This document shows, in pieces, positions 1 to 8,790 of a stretch of 64,000 nucleotides of DNA (within the stretch, counting starts at the first letter, position 1; each line of letters starts with the position of its first letter). The position numbers and the translations under genes are program-made. A model generated the notes under the pieces. The model was given only the letters and a program-made list of their open reading frames with translations. It did no database searches and had not been told where the DNA came from. Location of the stretch: contig NZ_CP060495.1 of NCBI RefSeq assembly GCF_014334095.1, forward strand, positions 1,201,001-1,265,000, in the 5' to 3' direction. This stretch comes from Novosphingopyxis iocasae. Its GTDB lineage: Bacteria; Pseudomonadota; Alphaproteobacteria; Sphingomonadales; Sphingomonadaceae.

Positions 1-444
1 CTCGATCCGCACGAACGGATCGCCATGCACGGCCTCATCCGCCAGCAGTTCGAAGGCCAGCGCATGCAGGCTGTCGCCCGCCAGCACGGCCGTCGCTTCG
101 TCAAAGGCCTTGTGCACAGTGGGTTTGCCCCGCCGAAGATCGTCATCGTCCATCGCCGGCAGATCATCATGGATCAACGAATAGACGTGGATCGCCTCCA
201 CCGCGCCTGCAGCGCGGATCGCCGCCCCGCGCTCTACGCCGAACAAGCCCGCGATGGTCACAAGCAGCAAAGGCCGCAGCCGCTTGCCTCCGCCCACTGC
301 AGCGTGGCGCATCGCATCATAGAGCCGGGCGCGCGCATCTTCGGGCGCCTTCAGCAGATGTTCGAACAGCGTGTCGATCTCCGCCGAAATACGGTCGAAC
401 GCGGAATAGAGGCTGATGGGCTGAACGGTGCTGGACGCCATCAT
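1..444 (-). CDS. ispA: Farnesyl/geranyl diphosphate synthase (polyprenyl synthetase), partial
   Basis: Condenses IPP with allylic diphosphates to make farnesyl diphosphate for quinones, undecaprenyl phosphate and carotenoids (family knowledge). Only the first 148 codons are present; the gene runs off the left edge with no stop. Visible are the GGGKRLRP substrate-binding segment (residues 51-58) and the first aspartate-rich motif DDLPAMD (D93, D94, D99), followed by DDLRRGKPTVH. The start is one of two tandem ATGs (444 or 441), preceded by AGGGA, 11 bases after the xseB stop. The xseB-ispA order is typical of proteobacteria, where dxs often follows; that part lies outside the window. Confidence 0.95.
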   Translation of the reverse strand, partial: MMASSTVQPISLYSAFDRISAEIDTLFEHLLKAPEDARARLYDAMRHAAVGGGKRLRPLLLVTIAGLFGVERGAAIRAAGAVEAIHVYSLIHDDLPAMDDDDLRRGKPTVHKAFDEATAVLAGDSLHALAFELLADEAVHGDPFVRIE

Positions 445-455
445 CAGGTCCCTGC

Positions 456-719
456 TCAGGCGTCGCCGAACGGCGTCGTGCCGCCGGGCGAACCGTCTGC
501 CTTGACGCGAATCTGGTCGATCTTGGCGCGCGCCGCGTCGAGGCGCTTCTGGCACTGGGCGCGTAGGCGATCTCCCTCGGCATAAAGGTCGATCGACTTG
601 TCGAGCGGTACATCGCCGCGCTCGAGCTGATTCACGATCTCCTCGAGCCGCTTCAGCGCCTCCTCGAAGCTCAAATTCTCGGTTGCCCCGGCGGGGCCCG
701 TTTCCGCTTGATCGGTCAT
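456..719 (-). CDS. xseB: Exodeoxyribonuclease VII small subunit
   Basis: Small subunit of the XseA/XseB single-strand exonuclease. The 87-residue product carries the family core LSFEEALKRLEEIVNQLERG (residues 17-36), followed by a helical segment with LYAEGDRLRAQCQKRL. The N-terminal 15 residues and the Gly/Pro-rich tail are variable in the family. It is first in an apparent operon with ispA, 11 bases downstream. The large subunit XseA is not in this window. Confidence 0.95.
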   Translation of the reverse strand: MTDQAETGPAGATENLSFEEALKRLEEIVNQLERGDVPLDKSIDLYAEGDRLRAQCQKRLDAARAKIDQIRVKADGSPGGTTPFGDA

Positions 720-786
720 GGTCGCTGCATGGCCGCCGCTACGGACGGGGTCAAGCAGGGCGGCGCCGAAGCGGGATTATTCACTT

Positions 787-811
787 GGAACCGAGCGCGC
801 GCAGGTTCATT
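787..811 (+). promoter_or_regulatory. ECF-type promoter candidate (GGAAC-N16-CATT)
   Basis: GGAAC at 787-791 is followed after 16 bases by CATT at 808-811, about 35 bases before the lipoprotein ATG at 846. The -35 matches the general stress sigma factor EcfG consensus (GGAAC-N16/17-CGTT), but the -10 differs at one base. The same arrangement occurs at two other promoters in this window (30304-30328 and 30518-30543). Confidence 0.35.
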
Positions 812-845
812 GTGCAATGCGCAAAAAAAACCAATCGGAGTTTCC

Positions 846-1292
846 ATGCGTCTTTCTTTCCTCTCCCTTGCCCCCGTGGCGCTGCTGGCACTGTCTGCCT
901 GCAACAACAGCGACAATGCCGCCGAGCCTGAAGCCGAAGCGACCCCCGCCACCGCTGAAGCGCCGATCGAGCTGCCGCCGTCGATCGTCGATAGCGGCGT
1001 TTATCGCTGTGCGGACAGCTCCGTGGTTTATGTGGACTTCTATCAGGGCGGGAAGCGAGCGGGCATCCGTACCGAACAGAACGGCCAGCCGATCATCCTG
1101 AACGCACCGGAAGCGGACATGGCTTCGTCCGAAGCCACCCCGGAGACAGGCGCAACGCCCGAGGCCGCGGCGACTTCCGAAACCGGCGATCTGACGCTCA
1201 CCGGCGGTGACGGCTACGCGCTGAAGGGCACCGGCCAGACCATCGAGGTGCAACTGCCCGGCAAGGACATGCAGACCTGCAAGTCGAGCTAA
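846..1292 (+). CDS. Small lipoprotein, function unknown
   Basis: A 148-residue predicted lipoprotein. The signal peptide ends in the lipobox LSAC (Cys19), giving a lipid-anchored protein in the cell envelope. After the cysteine comes an Ala/Glu/Pro/Thr-rich linker, then a segment with two cysteines (GVYRCADSSVVYVDFYQGG near the middle and QTCKSS at the C-terminus) that could form a disulfide. A second Ala/Glu/Thr-rich spacer splits this domain. The layout resembles MliC-type lysozyme-inhibitor lipoproteins (YxC..., coloured by C-terminal Cys), but that is only a suggestion. The ATG at 846 has GGAG 6 bases upstream. An ECF-like promoter precedes it and a strong terminator follows, so it is probably monocistronic. 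Confidence 0.8.
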   Translation: MRLSFLSLAPVALLALSACNNSDNAAEPEAEATPATAEAPIELPPSIVDSGVYRCADSSVVYVDFYQGGKRAGIRTEQNGQPIILNAPEADMASSEATPETGATPEAAATSETGDLTLTGGDGYALKGTGQTIEVQLPGKDMQTCKSS

Positions 1293-1319
1293 GAACTCGC
1301 CAGCAAGAATTTTCAGGAA

Positions 1320-1350
1320 GGGCGCCGGTGATCCGGCGCCCTTTTCTTTT
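1320..1350 (+). terminator. Rho-independent terminator
   Basis: A 9-bp perfect GC stem (GGGCGCCGG / CCGGCGCCC) with a TGAT loop is followed by TTTTCTTTT. It lies 27 bases past the lipoprotein stop. Confidence 0.85.
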
Positions 1351-1568
1351 CATGGGGACTTCTTGCCCAATTTGGGAACTGCCACGTTCGCGCCGAGCCG
1401 AGCCGCACGAGCGCCCGCATCTGTCCATCCGGGTTGACAGCCCTAAGGGCGAGCGGCGATTGATGCCGCTTACTCGAAGGGTGGGGTCCGCTTATCTTTA
1501 TCGGTCATTACGCACCGGCGCTCGTCGTTGCTGCGCAGCGCAAATCACCGAAGCTCGGCATCCTGTTC

Positions 1569-2171
1569 GTGGCAGCGCAGTTCGTCGATTATCTGTTCGC
1601 GATTTTTTTGCTGATGGACGTGGAACATATGCGCTTCCTGGAAGGCGCGACCAAGCTCGTTCCGTTCGATCTTTATGACATGCCGCTCAGTCACAGCCTT
1701 CTCGGCACGATCATCGCGGCCTTATTTTTCGCGGTTCCCGTCTATGTCTATCATCGAAAAATGCGCCCCGCGGTCCTGGCGGGTGTGGTGGTGCTGACGC
1801 ACTGGTTCATCGATTTGCTCGTCCACGGCGCGGATCTCAGTCTTGCCGGCGGCGCGCCGAAATTCGGTTTCGGGCTGTGGAACGCGCCCGCTTACGCCAT
1901 TGTGCTGGAACTGGTGCTGACGGGGGCGGCGTTCTTTTACTATATCCGCGCCACGCGGCCACCCGTGCGGCATGCTGGCCACAGCCGGGTTTACATTCTT
2001 GCCGGCGTGATGCTGGCCTTGCAGCTGTTCAACTGGTTCGGGCCGGAGGATAGCGATGTGACAATGTTCGCGATATTGATGCTGGTCGTGTTCACCGGGC
2101 TCGCCTTTCTGGCCGATTGGGCCGGGCGCGGGCGCCGCCCGGTTCCTTTTCGCCGGCGTCGCTTCCACTAA
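1569..2171 (+). CDS. YdjM/DUF457-like polytopic membrane protein, start uncertain
   Basis: A predicted inner-membrane protein with about five hydrophobic segments and histidine motifs ([17 protein letters not shown]) typical of the YdjM-like membrane-bound metal-dependent hydrolase family; no activity is established. The only usual start codon in frame is GTG 1569, which has no ribosome binding site and falls inside a membrane segment. The same frame is open back to a TGA at 1461 and encodes FIGHYAPALVVAAQ just upstream (about 1497-1540), which looks like the expected N-terminus of the family. No ATG, GTG or TTG lies there in frame, so the gene either uses an unusual codon such as ATC 1494 or carries a small frameshift after the ATG at 1463. 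Confidence 0.7.
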   Translation: MAAQFVDYLFAIFLLMDVEHMRFLEGATKLVPFDLYDMPLSHSLLGTIIAALFFAVPVYVYHRKMRPAVLAGVVVLTHWFIDLLVHGADLSLAGGAPKFGFGLWNAPAYAIVLELVLTGAAFFYYIRATRPPVRHAGHSRVYILAGVMLALQLFNWFGPEDSDVTMFAILMLVVFTGLAFLADWAGRGRRPVPFRRRRFH

Positions 2172-2233
2172 GCCGTCAGGCCGCCGCGGCTTTTTCAGGA
2201 CCATATTCAGGCTCATTCAGGAAGGCATCCATC

Positions 2234-3103
2234 ATGTCCACGACCTTCACCGTCGATAGCGCCACCAGCCGCGCCACCCCCACGCCGAAGCCCATGAAAC
2301 GCGTCACCATCCCATCGATCATGGCGCGCAAGGGCCAGGATAATGCGGAACCGCTGGTGATGCTGACGGCTTACACCGTGCGCACCGCGCAGCTGCTCGA
2401 TCCGCATTGCGACATTCTTCTGGTCGGCGATTCGCTGGGTCAGGTGATTTACGGTCTCCCTTCCACTCTGCCCGTCACGCTCGATATGATGTGCGCGCAT
2501 GGCGCCGCAGTCTCGCGCGGCAGCTATCACGCCGCAGTCGTGGTCGACATGCCCTTCGGCAGTTATGAAGCATCCCCCGTCCAGGCGTTCGAAAGCGCCA
2601 GCCGCATCATGGCCGATACCGGCGCGGCGGCGGTGAAGATGGAGGGCGGCGCGGCAATGGCCGAAACCGTGCGGTTCCTGACAGAGCGCGGCATTCCGGT
2701 GATGGGCCATGTCGGCCTCACCCCCCAGGCCGTGAACGCGCTGGGTGGCTATGGCGCGCGCGGCCGATCGGACGCCGAATATGAAAAGATCGTCGGCGAT
2801 GCAAAGGCTGTGGCGGACGCAGGTGCCTTCGCCGTGGTGGTGGAAGGCGTTGTCGAAACCCTTGCGGATGCGATCGTCGAGGCGCTCGACGTTCCCGTCA
2901 TCGGTATCGGAGCCTCGGCTAATTGCGATGGGCAGGTGCTGGTGACCGAGGACATGCTCGGCCTGTTCGAGCGCACGCCGCGCTTCGTGAAGCGCTATGG
3001 CGACATGTCCGGCATGATGACCGAAGCGGTGGAGCATTATGCGCGGGAGGTGCGCGCCCGCGAATTTCCCTCGGCCGATCAGGTCTACAAGCCGAAGGAT
3101 TAG
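2234..3103 (+). CDS. panB: 3-methyl-2-oxobutanoate hydroxymethyltransferase
   Basis: First committed step of pantothenate (coenzyme A) synthesis: transfers a hydroxymethyl group from 5,10-methylene-THF to alpha-ketoisovalerate. The 289-residue product has the family metal and substrate ligands: VGDSLG (D66, S67), [11 protein letters not shown] (D105), KMEGG (E137) and the general-base region VVEGVVE (E204). It has a short N-terminal extension of about 20 residues compared with E. coli PanB. ATG 2234 was chosen because AGGAAGG sits upstream and the longer reading frame runs into the preceding gene. panC is not adjacent. Confidence 0.97.
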   Translation: MSTTFTVDSATSRATPTPKPMKRVTIPSIMARKGQDNAEPLVMLTAYTVRTAQLLDPHCDILLVGDSLGQVIYGLPSTLPVTLDMMCAHGAAVSRGSYHAAVVVDMPFGSYEASPVQAFESASRIMADTGAAAVKMEGGAAMAETVRFLTERGIPVMGHVGLTPQAVNALGGYGARGRSDAEYEKIVGDAKAVADAGAFAVVVEGVVETLADAIVEALDVPVIGIGASANCDGQVLVTEDMLGLFERTPRFVKRYGDMSGMMTEAVEHYAREVRAREFPSADQVYKPKD

Positions 3104-3258
3104 CGGACCGGGATCCGCCGGCGCAAAGCGAGCGTCTAACCGCATCGGCGGGGTGCACGCCCGCCCCCTTCCCCGTTCCGGCCCCTATTCCTCCCTTGTC
3201 ACCTACCCACGCGCGAAGCTAAGGCGAGCGCCGATTATCCCGAGACCGGAGAGCCGCC

Positions 3259-4029
3259 TTGGCGCTTACCCCTACCAAATCTGGCGGCAATGCCAGCGAC
3301 AAGAGCGATGATGTCTTCATGCGCGAAGTGGATGACGCCGTCCGCCGGTCCGACATGGAAGCGTTCGGCAAGCGCTATGGCTGGTGGATTCTGGGACTGA
3401 TCGTCCTCGGCCTCGCAGCGTTCGGCGCTTATATCATCTGGCAGAACAATCAGACTGCCGCGGACGGCAAACTGGCAGAGCAGTACATCACCGCCATGGA
3501 TGCAGCGCAGGCGGGCGACGCCAAGACGGCGCGGCCCATCCTCCAGAAGCTCGCAGACGGTTCGAACGAGGGGTATCGCGCCGCCTCCCTGATGATGGAA
3601 GGCAATCTTGCCAGCGAGCGTAAAGATGAGAAAGCTGCCATCGCCGCCTATCAGACGGTGATCGAAGACGAGAGCTTGCCGGAGCCGTTTCGCAATCTGG
3701 CGCTGGTGCGCCAGACCGCGTTGCAGTTCGATAGCATTTCACCCGATCAGGTGGTCGCGCGGCTGAAACCGCTCGCGATCGAGGGCAATCCCTGGTTCGG
3801 CCCCGCCGGAGAGATGACGGCGATGGCCTATATCAAGCAAGGCAAGACCGATCTTGCCGGAACGCTGTTCGCCGCGCTTTCCAAGGACAAGGCACTGCCG
3901 GAATCCACGCGGCGGCGCACCCGCCAGCTCGCCGGGGTTTACGGCGTGGACGCTGTTCAGGATGATGAAAGTCCCGCTGGTGCAGCGCCTCAGGAAACGG
4001 CGCCCGCGAAGGGCGAAGGAGCCAATTGA
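3259..4029 (+). CDS. YfgM-like TPR protein, membrane anchored
   Basis: A 256-residue protein with a cytoplasmic N-terminus, one membrane span (about residues 41-61) and a periplasmic helical region of degenerate TPR units. Proteins of this type (YfgM family) associate with the SecYEG translocon and periplasmic chaperones in E. coli, and the gene usually lies directly upstream of bamB, as here. The start is TTG 3259, with GGAGAG upstream. The TGA stop overlaps the bamB ATG by one base, indicating translational coupling. The C-terminal 25 residues are low-complexity Ala/Pro/Glu. Confidence 0.88.
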   Translation: MALTPTKSGGNASDKSDDVFMREVDDAVRRSDMEAFGKRYGWWILGLIVLGLAAFGAYIIWQNNQTAADGKLAEQYITAMDAAQAGDAKTARPILQKLADGSNEGYRAASLMMEGNLASERKDEKAAIAAYQTVIEDESLPEPFRNLALVRQTALQFDSISPDQVVARLKPLAIEGNPWFGPAGEMTAMAYIKQGKTDLAGTLFAALSKDKALPESTRRRTRQLAGVYGVDAVQDDESPAGAAPQETAPAKGEGAN

Positions 4030-5357
4030 TGAAGCGAGCAACCACCAGTCTGATCTGCGGCGCCGCGCTGCTGGCGCTATCCGGCTGCAGCCTGTTCGGC
4101 GGCGGCGGCGACAAGAAATCCACCCCCACGCTGGGCGACCGTGTTGCCATTCTGGGCGCGGAAAGCGACGCGGTGGTCGATCCCGCGCTGGCCAGCGTCC
4201 CCGTGGTGCTTCCCGCGCCCGTGGCGAACGATAGCTGGGCGCAGCCCGGTGGCAACGCGGCCAAGAACCCTGCTCAGCTTGCGCTGGGGCAAAGCCTTTC
4301 GCGCGTTTGGACGGCCAATATCGCGGGTGCCAGCAACCGTGAACGCCTGGCCGCTGCGCCGGTGATCGCCGATGGCCGTCTCTACGTAGTCGACACCAAC
4401 GCCAAGGTCCGTGCCTTTGATGCGGCGACCGGCAGCCCTGTGTGGACCCATGAGCTTCCCAGTTCCGGCAGCGGAAGCGCCAGCTTCTTCGGCGGCGGCG
4501 TTTCGGTCGATGGATCGAGCGTTTATGCGACCGACGGTCTGGGCGATGTTGCCGCCCTCGATATGGCGACCGGTGCCGAGAAATGGCGCGTGCGCCCCGC
4601 CGGCCCGATGCGCGGCGCGCCGACGCTCGCCAACAACAACGTCTATGTCATGACGCAGGACAACCAGATTTACGCGCTGGACCCCGCCACGGGCAAAACC
4701 AACTGGAATAAGTCCGGCACCATCGGCCAGTCGGGTATCTTCGGTGTCGCCGCTCCCGCCGCCGCGCAGGGCACCGTGATCGCCGGTTATTCGACCGGCG
4801 AACTGGCCGCCTATCGGTACGAAAACGGGCAGGATCTGTGGACCGACGCGCTGTCGCGTACCAGCATCTCCACCTCGGTGTCCTCGCTCACCGACATTGA
4901 TGCCGATCCGGTGATCGACCGGGGCCGTGTCTATGCCATCGGCCAGGGCGGGCGCATGGCGGCCTATGAGCTGATCAGCGGCCAGCGCATCTGGGAAATC
5001 AATATTGCAGGGATCGCCACGCCCGTCGTTGCAGGGGACTGGGTGTTCGTCCTTACCGACGATGCCAAATTACTCGCGGTCGCACGGACCACCGGCAAGA
5101 TCCGCTGGGTCTCTCAGCTTCCCGAATATCGCAAGGCCAAGAAGAAGGAAGACCCGATCGACTGGAAAGGCCCCGTGCTCGCCGGCGGCCGCCTGATCGT
5201 CGCTTCGACGCGCGGCGGCGTCTGGTCGGTCGATCCGCAGGACGGCACGGCGACGGAAATGTTCGATCTGGGCGAATCGGTATCGGTTTCGCCCGTGGTT
5301 GCCAACCAGACGCTGTACCTGTTGGACGATAGCGGGCGTATTTCCGCCTATCGCTAA
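4029..5357 (+). CDS. bamB: Outer-membrane assembly lipoprotein BamB (PQQ-like beta-propeller)
   Basis: Lipoprotein subunit of the BAM complex, which inserts beta-barrel proteins into the outer membrane. The 442-residue product has a signal peptide and lipobox LSGC (Cys20), a short disordered linker, then repeated blades with the PQQ-propeller signature (for example LYVVDTNAKVRAFDAATG, DGLGDVAALDMATGAEKW, QDNQIYALDPATGKTNW). ATG 4029 overlaps the stop of the YfgM-like gene. The neighbouring der gene follows after 263 bases; the yfgM-bamB-der order is a conserved neighbourhood in proteobacteria. Confidence 0.95.
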   Translation: MKRATTSLICGAALLALSGCSLFGGGGDKKSTPTLGDRVAILGAESDAVVDPALASVPVVLPAPVANDSWAQPGGNAAKNPAQLALGQSLSRVWTANIAGASNRERLAAAPVIADGRLYVVDTNAKVRAFDAATGSPVWTHELPSSGSGSASFFGGGVSVDGSSVYATDGLGDVAALDMATGAEKWRVRPAGPMRGAPTLANNNVYVMTQDNQIYALDPATGKTNWNKSGTIGQSGIFGVAAPAAAQGTVIAGYSTGELAAYRYENGQDLWTDALSRTSISTSVSSLTDIDADPVIDRGRVYAIGQGGRMAAYELISGQRIWEINIAGIATPVVAGDWVFVLTDDAKLLAVARTTGKIRWVSQLPEYRKAKKKEDPIDWKGPVLAGGRLIVASTRGGVWSVDPQDGTATEMFDLGESVSVSPVVANQTLYLLDDSGRISAYR

Positions 5358-5620
5358 ACGTATCCTGCGCGCTCTGATGGCGAGGCGGGATGACGTCAGG
5401 GCGGGCGTTTTGGCAACGATCGCTTAGCCTCGCTTGATCTCGCCGGTCGCTTGCATCTGCATGTGGTCCGGCGGGGTGAAGATCGCGAATTCACCGGAAG
5501 TCCGCGCGTGCTCTGCGCGTAGGATTGTCGGAAATATTGTTTCACGTCGCGGGCCACGCTACGGGGAGACTTCGCCGCTTTTGCGCAATTTCCTTTCGCT
5601 TTTATCGCAGGAACCGCCCC

Positions 5621-6976
5621 GTGCTCCCCACTGTCGCCATCGTCGGACGTCCGAACGTCGGCAAGTCCACGCTGTTCAACCGCCTTGTCGGCAAGCGGAT
5701 CGCGCTGGTCGATGACCGGCCCGGGGTCACGCGTGACCGGCGCGAGGGCGATGCCACGCTGTTCGATCTGAACTTCCGCATCGTCGACACCGCGGGTTAT
5801 GAGGATATGGACGAACAGACCCTGCCCGGCCGGATGCGCATGCAGACCGAGGCCGCGGTGGCCGGGTCCGCCGTTTCGCTGTTCCTCATCGATGGGCGCG
5901 CGGGCGTCACGCCGCTGGACGAAGAAATCGCCCGTTGGCTGCGCGCGTCAGGCCATCCCGTCATCCTCGCCGTCAACAAGGCGGAAGGAAGCCAGGCCGA
6001 TAGCGGCATCATGGAAAGCTATTCGCTGGGCCTTGGTGAACCTATCGCGATCAGCGCGGAGCATGGTGAAGGCTTGGCCGATCTGTTCGAAGGACTGGCC
6101 CCGCATATCGACAACTTCCAGCCGCCCGCCCGGAACGAGGATGAGGAAGGCGACCGGATTCTGAAGCTCGCCATCGTCGGGCGTCCCAATGCCGGCAAGT
6201 CCACGCTGATCAACAAGCTGCTGGGCGAAAACCGGCTAATCACCGGCCCAGAAGCGGGCATTACGCGCGACTCGATCGAGATCGACTGGATCTGGACCAC
6301 CGGTCCGGGCGAAGACCGCAAGGTACGCCTGATCGATACCGCCGGGATGCGCAAGCGCGCCAAGGTGAAGGAGAAGCTGGAACGTCTTTCCGTTGCCGAC
6401 GCCCGGCGTGCCATCGACTTCGCGGAAGTCGTCGTCCTGCTGCTCGATGCCACCAAGGGGCTGGAGCTTCAGGACCTTAAGATCGCCGATCATGTGATCC
6501 AGGAAGGCCGCGCGCTCGTCATCGCGATCAACAAATGGGACGTCGCGGAAGACGCGAGCGCGCTGTTCAACGGAATCCGCGCGGCGCTCGACGAAGGGCT
6601 GGCGCAGCTAAAGGGCGTGCCGCTCATCGCGGTCTCCGCCATTACCGGCAAGGGCACGGACCAGATGCTGACCGCCGCCTTTGCCGCGCGGGAAGCGTGG
6701 AGCCGCCGCGTGCCCACCGCCGCGCTAAACCGCTGGTTCGAACATGCGATCACCCTCAACCCGCCGCCCGCGCCCGGCGGCCAGCGGATCAAGCTGCGTT
6801 ATATCACGCAGGCCAAGAGCCGTCCGCCCGCCTTCGTTATCTTCGGCACGCGCGTCGACGATTTGCCGCAAAGTTATGAGCGTTATCTGCTGAACGGCAT
6901 CCGCCGCGACCTTGATTTCGGAGCCGTGCCGGTGCGGCTGACGCTACGCGCGCCCAAAAACCCGTTCGACGACTGA
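5621..6976 (+). CDS. der: Ribosome biogenesis GTPase Der (EngA)
   Basis: Essential double-GTPase needed for 50S ribosomal subunit maturation. The 451-residue product has two P-loops, GRPNVGKST near residue 9 and GRPNAGKST near residue 187, DTAG switch motifs after each, NKxD-type motifs, and a C-terminal KH-like domain with the basic end expected for the family. GTG 5621 is the chosen start: AGGAA lies 7 bases upstream and the P-loop then begins at residue 9, as in other Der proteins. The longer frame starting at 5525 has no such support. The 5358-5620 gap holds no clear gene. Confidence 0.96.
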   Translation: MLPTVAIVGRPNVGKSTLFNRLVGKRIALVDDRPGVTRDRREGDATLFDLNFRIVDTAGYEDMDEQTLPGRMRMQTEAAVAGSAVSLFLIDGRAGVTPLDEEIARWLRASGHPVILAVNKAEGSQADSGIMESYSLGLGEPIAISAEHGEGLADLFEGLAPHIDNFQPPARNEDEEGDRILKLAIVGRPNAGKSTLINKLLGENRLITGPEAGITRDSIEIDWIWTTGPGEDRKVRLIDTAGMRKRAKVKEKLERLSVADARRAIDFAEVVVLLLDATKGLELQDLKIADHVIQEGRALVIAINKWDVAEDASALFNGIRAALDEGLAQLKGVPLIAVSAITGKGTDQMLTAAFAAREAWSRRVPTAALNRWFEHAITLNPPPAPGGQRIKLRYITQAKSRPPAFVIFGTRVDDLPQSYERYLLNGIRRDLDFGAVPVRLTLRAPKNPFDD

Positions 6977-7059
6977 TCCGTCCGGCAATCGTCAACGGAA
7001 CGTTTACCCGTCCCGCGATAAAAGGTCCTGCGACAAATTGGGGGGACCGAAGAACTGCT

Positions 7060-7494
7060 ATGACGATCGATACCGGAGAATTGGTGGACTGGAAGGCGTT
7101 TCAGGCTTGCCGTGCTCAGTTGGGCGCGGGATTTGTCCGTATTCTCGGCTATTTCGAAGAGGACGGTAAAAAGTCGATCGCGCTGATCGAAAACGCCATG
7201 CGGGACAAAAGCGCTACAGCGCTCGTCAATCCCGCTCACATGCTGAAAGGCGAAGCCTATCAATTCGGCGCACAGGCGCTGGGCAGCACGGCAGAGCGCA
7301 TCGAGATGGTGGCCCGCCAGTGCATCGAACATCGTATCGATCCGGACGAGGTTCTGCCGGACGTCGCCAAGCTTCGGCGCCTGTTCGAACAGACGCTGCA
7401 GGCTCTGCAGCGCGAGACCAGCCCACTGGTCGAGCGCCGCCGCGGTTTCGGGCAGCGCAGCTTCGGCATGAACCAGAGCTTTGGCCGCCTCTAA
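7060..7494 (+). CDS. Orphan HPt (histidine phosphotransfer) protein
   Basis: A 144-residue all-helical protein with an HPt core: AHMLKGEAYQFGA gives a candidate phospho-acceptor His60 followed by the conserved Lys63-Gly64. HPt proteins relay phosphate between a receiver and another receiver or kinase in multistep phosphorelays. No kinase or response regulator is adjacent, so its partner is unknown; the bacteriophytochrome at 21-23.6 kb already has its own receiver. The stop directly abuts the stop of the convergent DUF418 gene (7494/7495). Confidence 0.85.
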   Translation: MTIDTGELVDWKAFQACRAQLGAGFVRILGYFEEDGKKSIALIENAMRDKSATALVNPAHMLKGEAYQFGAQALGSTAERIEMVARQCIEHRIDPDEVLPDVAKLRRLFEQTLQALQRETSPLVERRRGFGQRSFGMNQSFGRL

Positions 7495-8769
7495 TTAACG
7501 AACGGCCGATGCCTTGCGCATCGGCTGCGGTCGTCCGCGCGCCAGGCTGCGCCACAGCCATTCCAGCGGTCCATAACGATATCGGTCCAACCAGGGTTTG
7601 GACCACAGCAACATCACGCCGCACATTGCCGCCACGATCCCATAGAGTGTGGCGCGCGGAACCTGCGCGAACAAGCCGAAACCATAGCCGTAGAACAGCG
7701 TCGTCATGACGATGCTGGTGCCGAGATAGTTGGTGAACGCCGCCCGCCCTGTCGCAGCGATCCACGGCAGCACCCCGCCGCTGCGCATCGTGCGGATGAT
7801 CAGCATGAACAGCGCGACGTAGCCGATGGTGGTCATCAACCGCGCCGGCAGGCTCCAGGCGACGACCAGGTTGAGCGAGAAAATCGGATCGAACCCGCGC
7901 GACCAGTCCAGCGCGGCAAGGACAGCATAGATCAGCATGCCGGGCAGCAGCAGCGCCCATAGCAGCTGCCTATAGCGCCGCCGATCCCATGTTCCCGTCA
8001 TGAAGCCGCTGCGCAACCCCGCCATGCCGAGCAGCATGAGGGGAAAGGTCTCCGTGCCCGCCTGGAACAGCAGGTTGAGCGGCCGCCACCATTGAGACAG
8101 CCTAAAATCCAGGATCGCGCCATATCCGCTGCGGAACAGCGCGATCTCTTCCGCCTGCGCGGCGGCCGAGAAGCCCTCCATCATCGCTGCGAACCGCTCC
8201 ACGCTGGCCGGACTGGCCCCGGGTGCCTGCGCTGCGGCCTGGATTGAGAACATCGTCCCAAGCGACAGGCAGAGGATGGCGAAGCCAGCCGCATAGACGA
8301 CCAGCGCCGTGACTATGAGCGTTCGCGTTGCGGCGCCGCGCATCAGGAAAGCGAAGCAGCCGATCACCGCGTAAAGGAACAGGATGTCGCCCCACCAGAT
8401 GAGAAAGAAGTGAACCGCGCCGAACAGGCCGAGCCAGAACATCCGGCTGTAATGCACCCGCGCCGCGCTCTGCCCCGCTGCCTCCGCCCGCTCGGCGACC
8501 AGATAGAGGCTCGCGCCGAACAGCAGCGAGAACAGCCCGCGCATCTTGCCGTCGAAAAGCAGGAAAGCTGCGATCCAGGAACCGACATCGGCAGCCGTGG
8601 CCGGGCCGGTACCGGGAACGCGCGGCAGAAAATAGGCGTCTTCGGGTAGCGCAAAGGCGATGATGTTCATCGCCAGAATTCCCATCACCGCGAAGCCGCG
8701 AAGCGCGTCCAGCTCGATCCACCGCGTGTCGAGCGCGCTGCCGCGCGGTGCGTTTTCCAATCGATCCAT
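7495..8769 (-). CDS. DUF418 (YeiB-like) integral membrane protein
   Basis: A 424-residue polytopic membrane protein. The N-terminus RWIELDALRGFAVMGIL, with its ALRG motif, and the C-terminal DUF418 region (GRAAFTNYLGTSIVMTTLFYGYG...) identify the YeiB/DUF418 family, which is distantly related to acyltransferase_3 proteins. Function is unknown; a transport or acyltransfer role has been suggested for relatives. The tail is basic. It is transcribed convergently with the HPt gene and lies 21 bases downstream of the nitroreductase-like gene on the same strand. Confidence 0.88.
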   Translation of the reverse strand: MDRLENAPRGSALDTRWIELDALRGFAVMGILAMNIIAFALPEDAYFLPRVPGTGPATAADVGSWIAAFLLFDGKMRGLFSLLFGASLYLVAERAEAAGQSAARVHYSRMFWLGLFGAVHFFLIWWGDILFLYAVIGCFAFLMRGAATRTLIVTALVVYAAGFAILCLSLGTMFSIQAAAQAPGASPASVERFAAMMEGFSAAAQAEEIALFRSGYGAILDFRLSQWWRPLNLLFQAGTETFPLMLLGMAGLRSGFMTGTWDRRRYRQLLWALLLPGMLIYAVLAALDWSRGFDPIFSLNLVVAWSLPARLMTTIGYVALFMLIIRTMRSGGVLPWIAATGRAAFTNYLGTSIVMTTLFYGYGFGLFAQVPRATLYGIVAAMCGVMLLWSKPWLDRYRYGPLEWLWRSLARGRPQPMRKASAVR

Positions 8770-8790
8770 CCCAGCCCCCTGCCCCGTCCG

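Noticed and set aside
5424-5557. Short minus-strand frame between bamB and der with a protein-like end (SGEFAIFTPPDHMQMQATGEIKRG read in parts)
   Set aside because: No start codon or ribosome binding site in frame and only about 44 codons; kept as unsupported although the composition looks coding-like.
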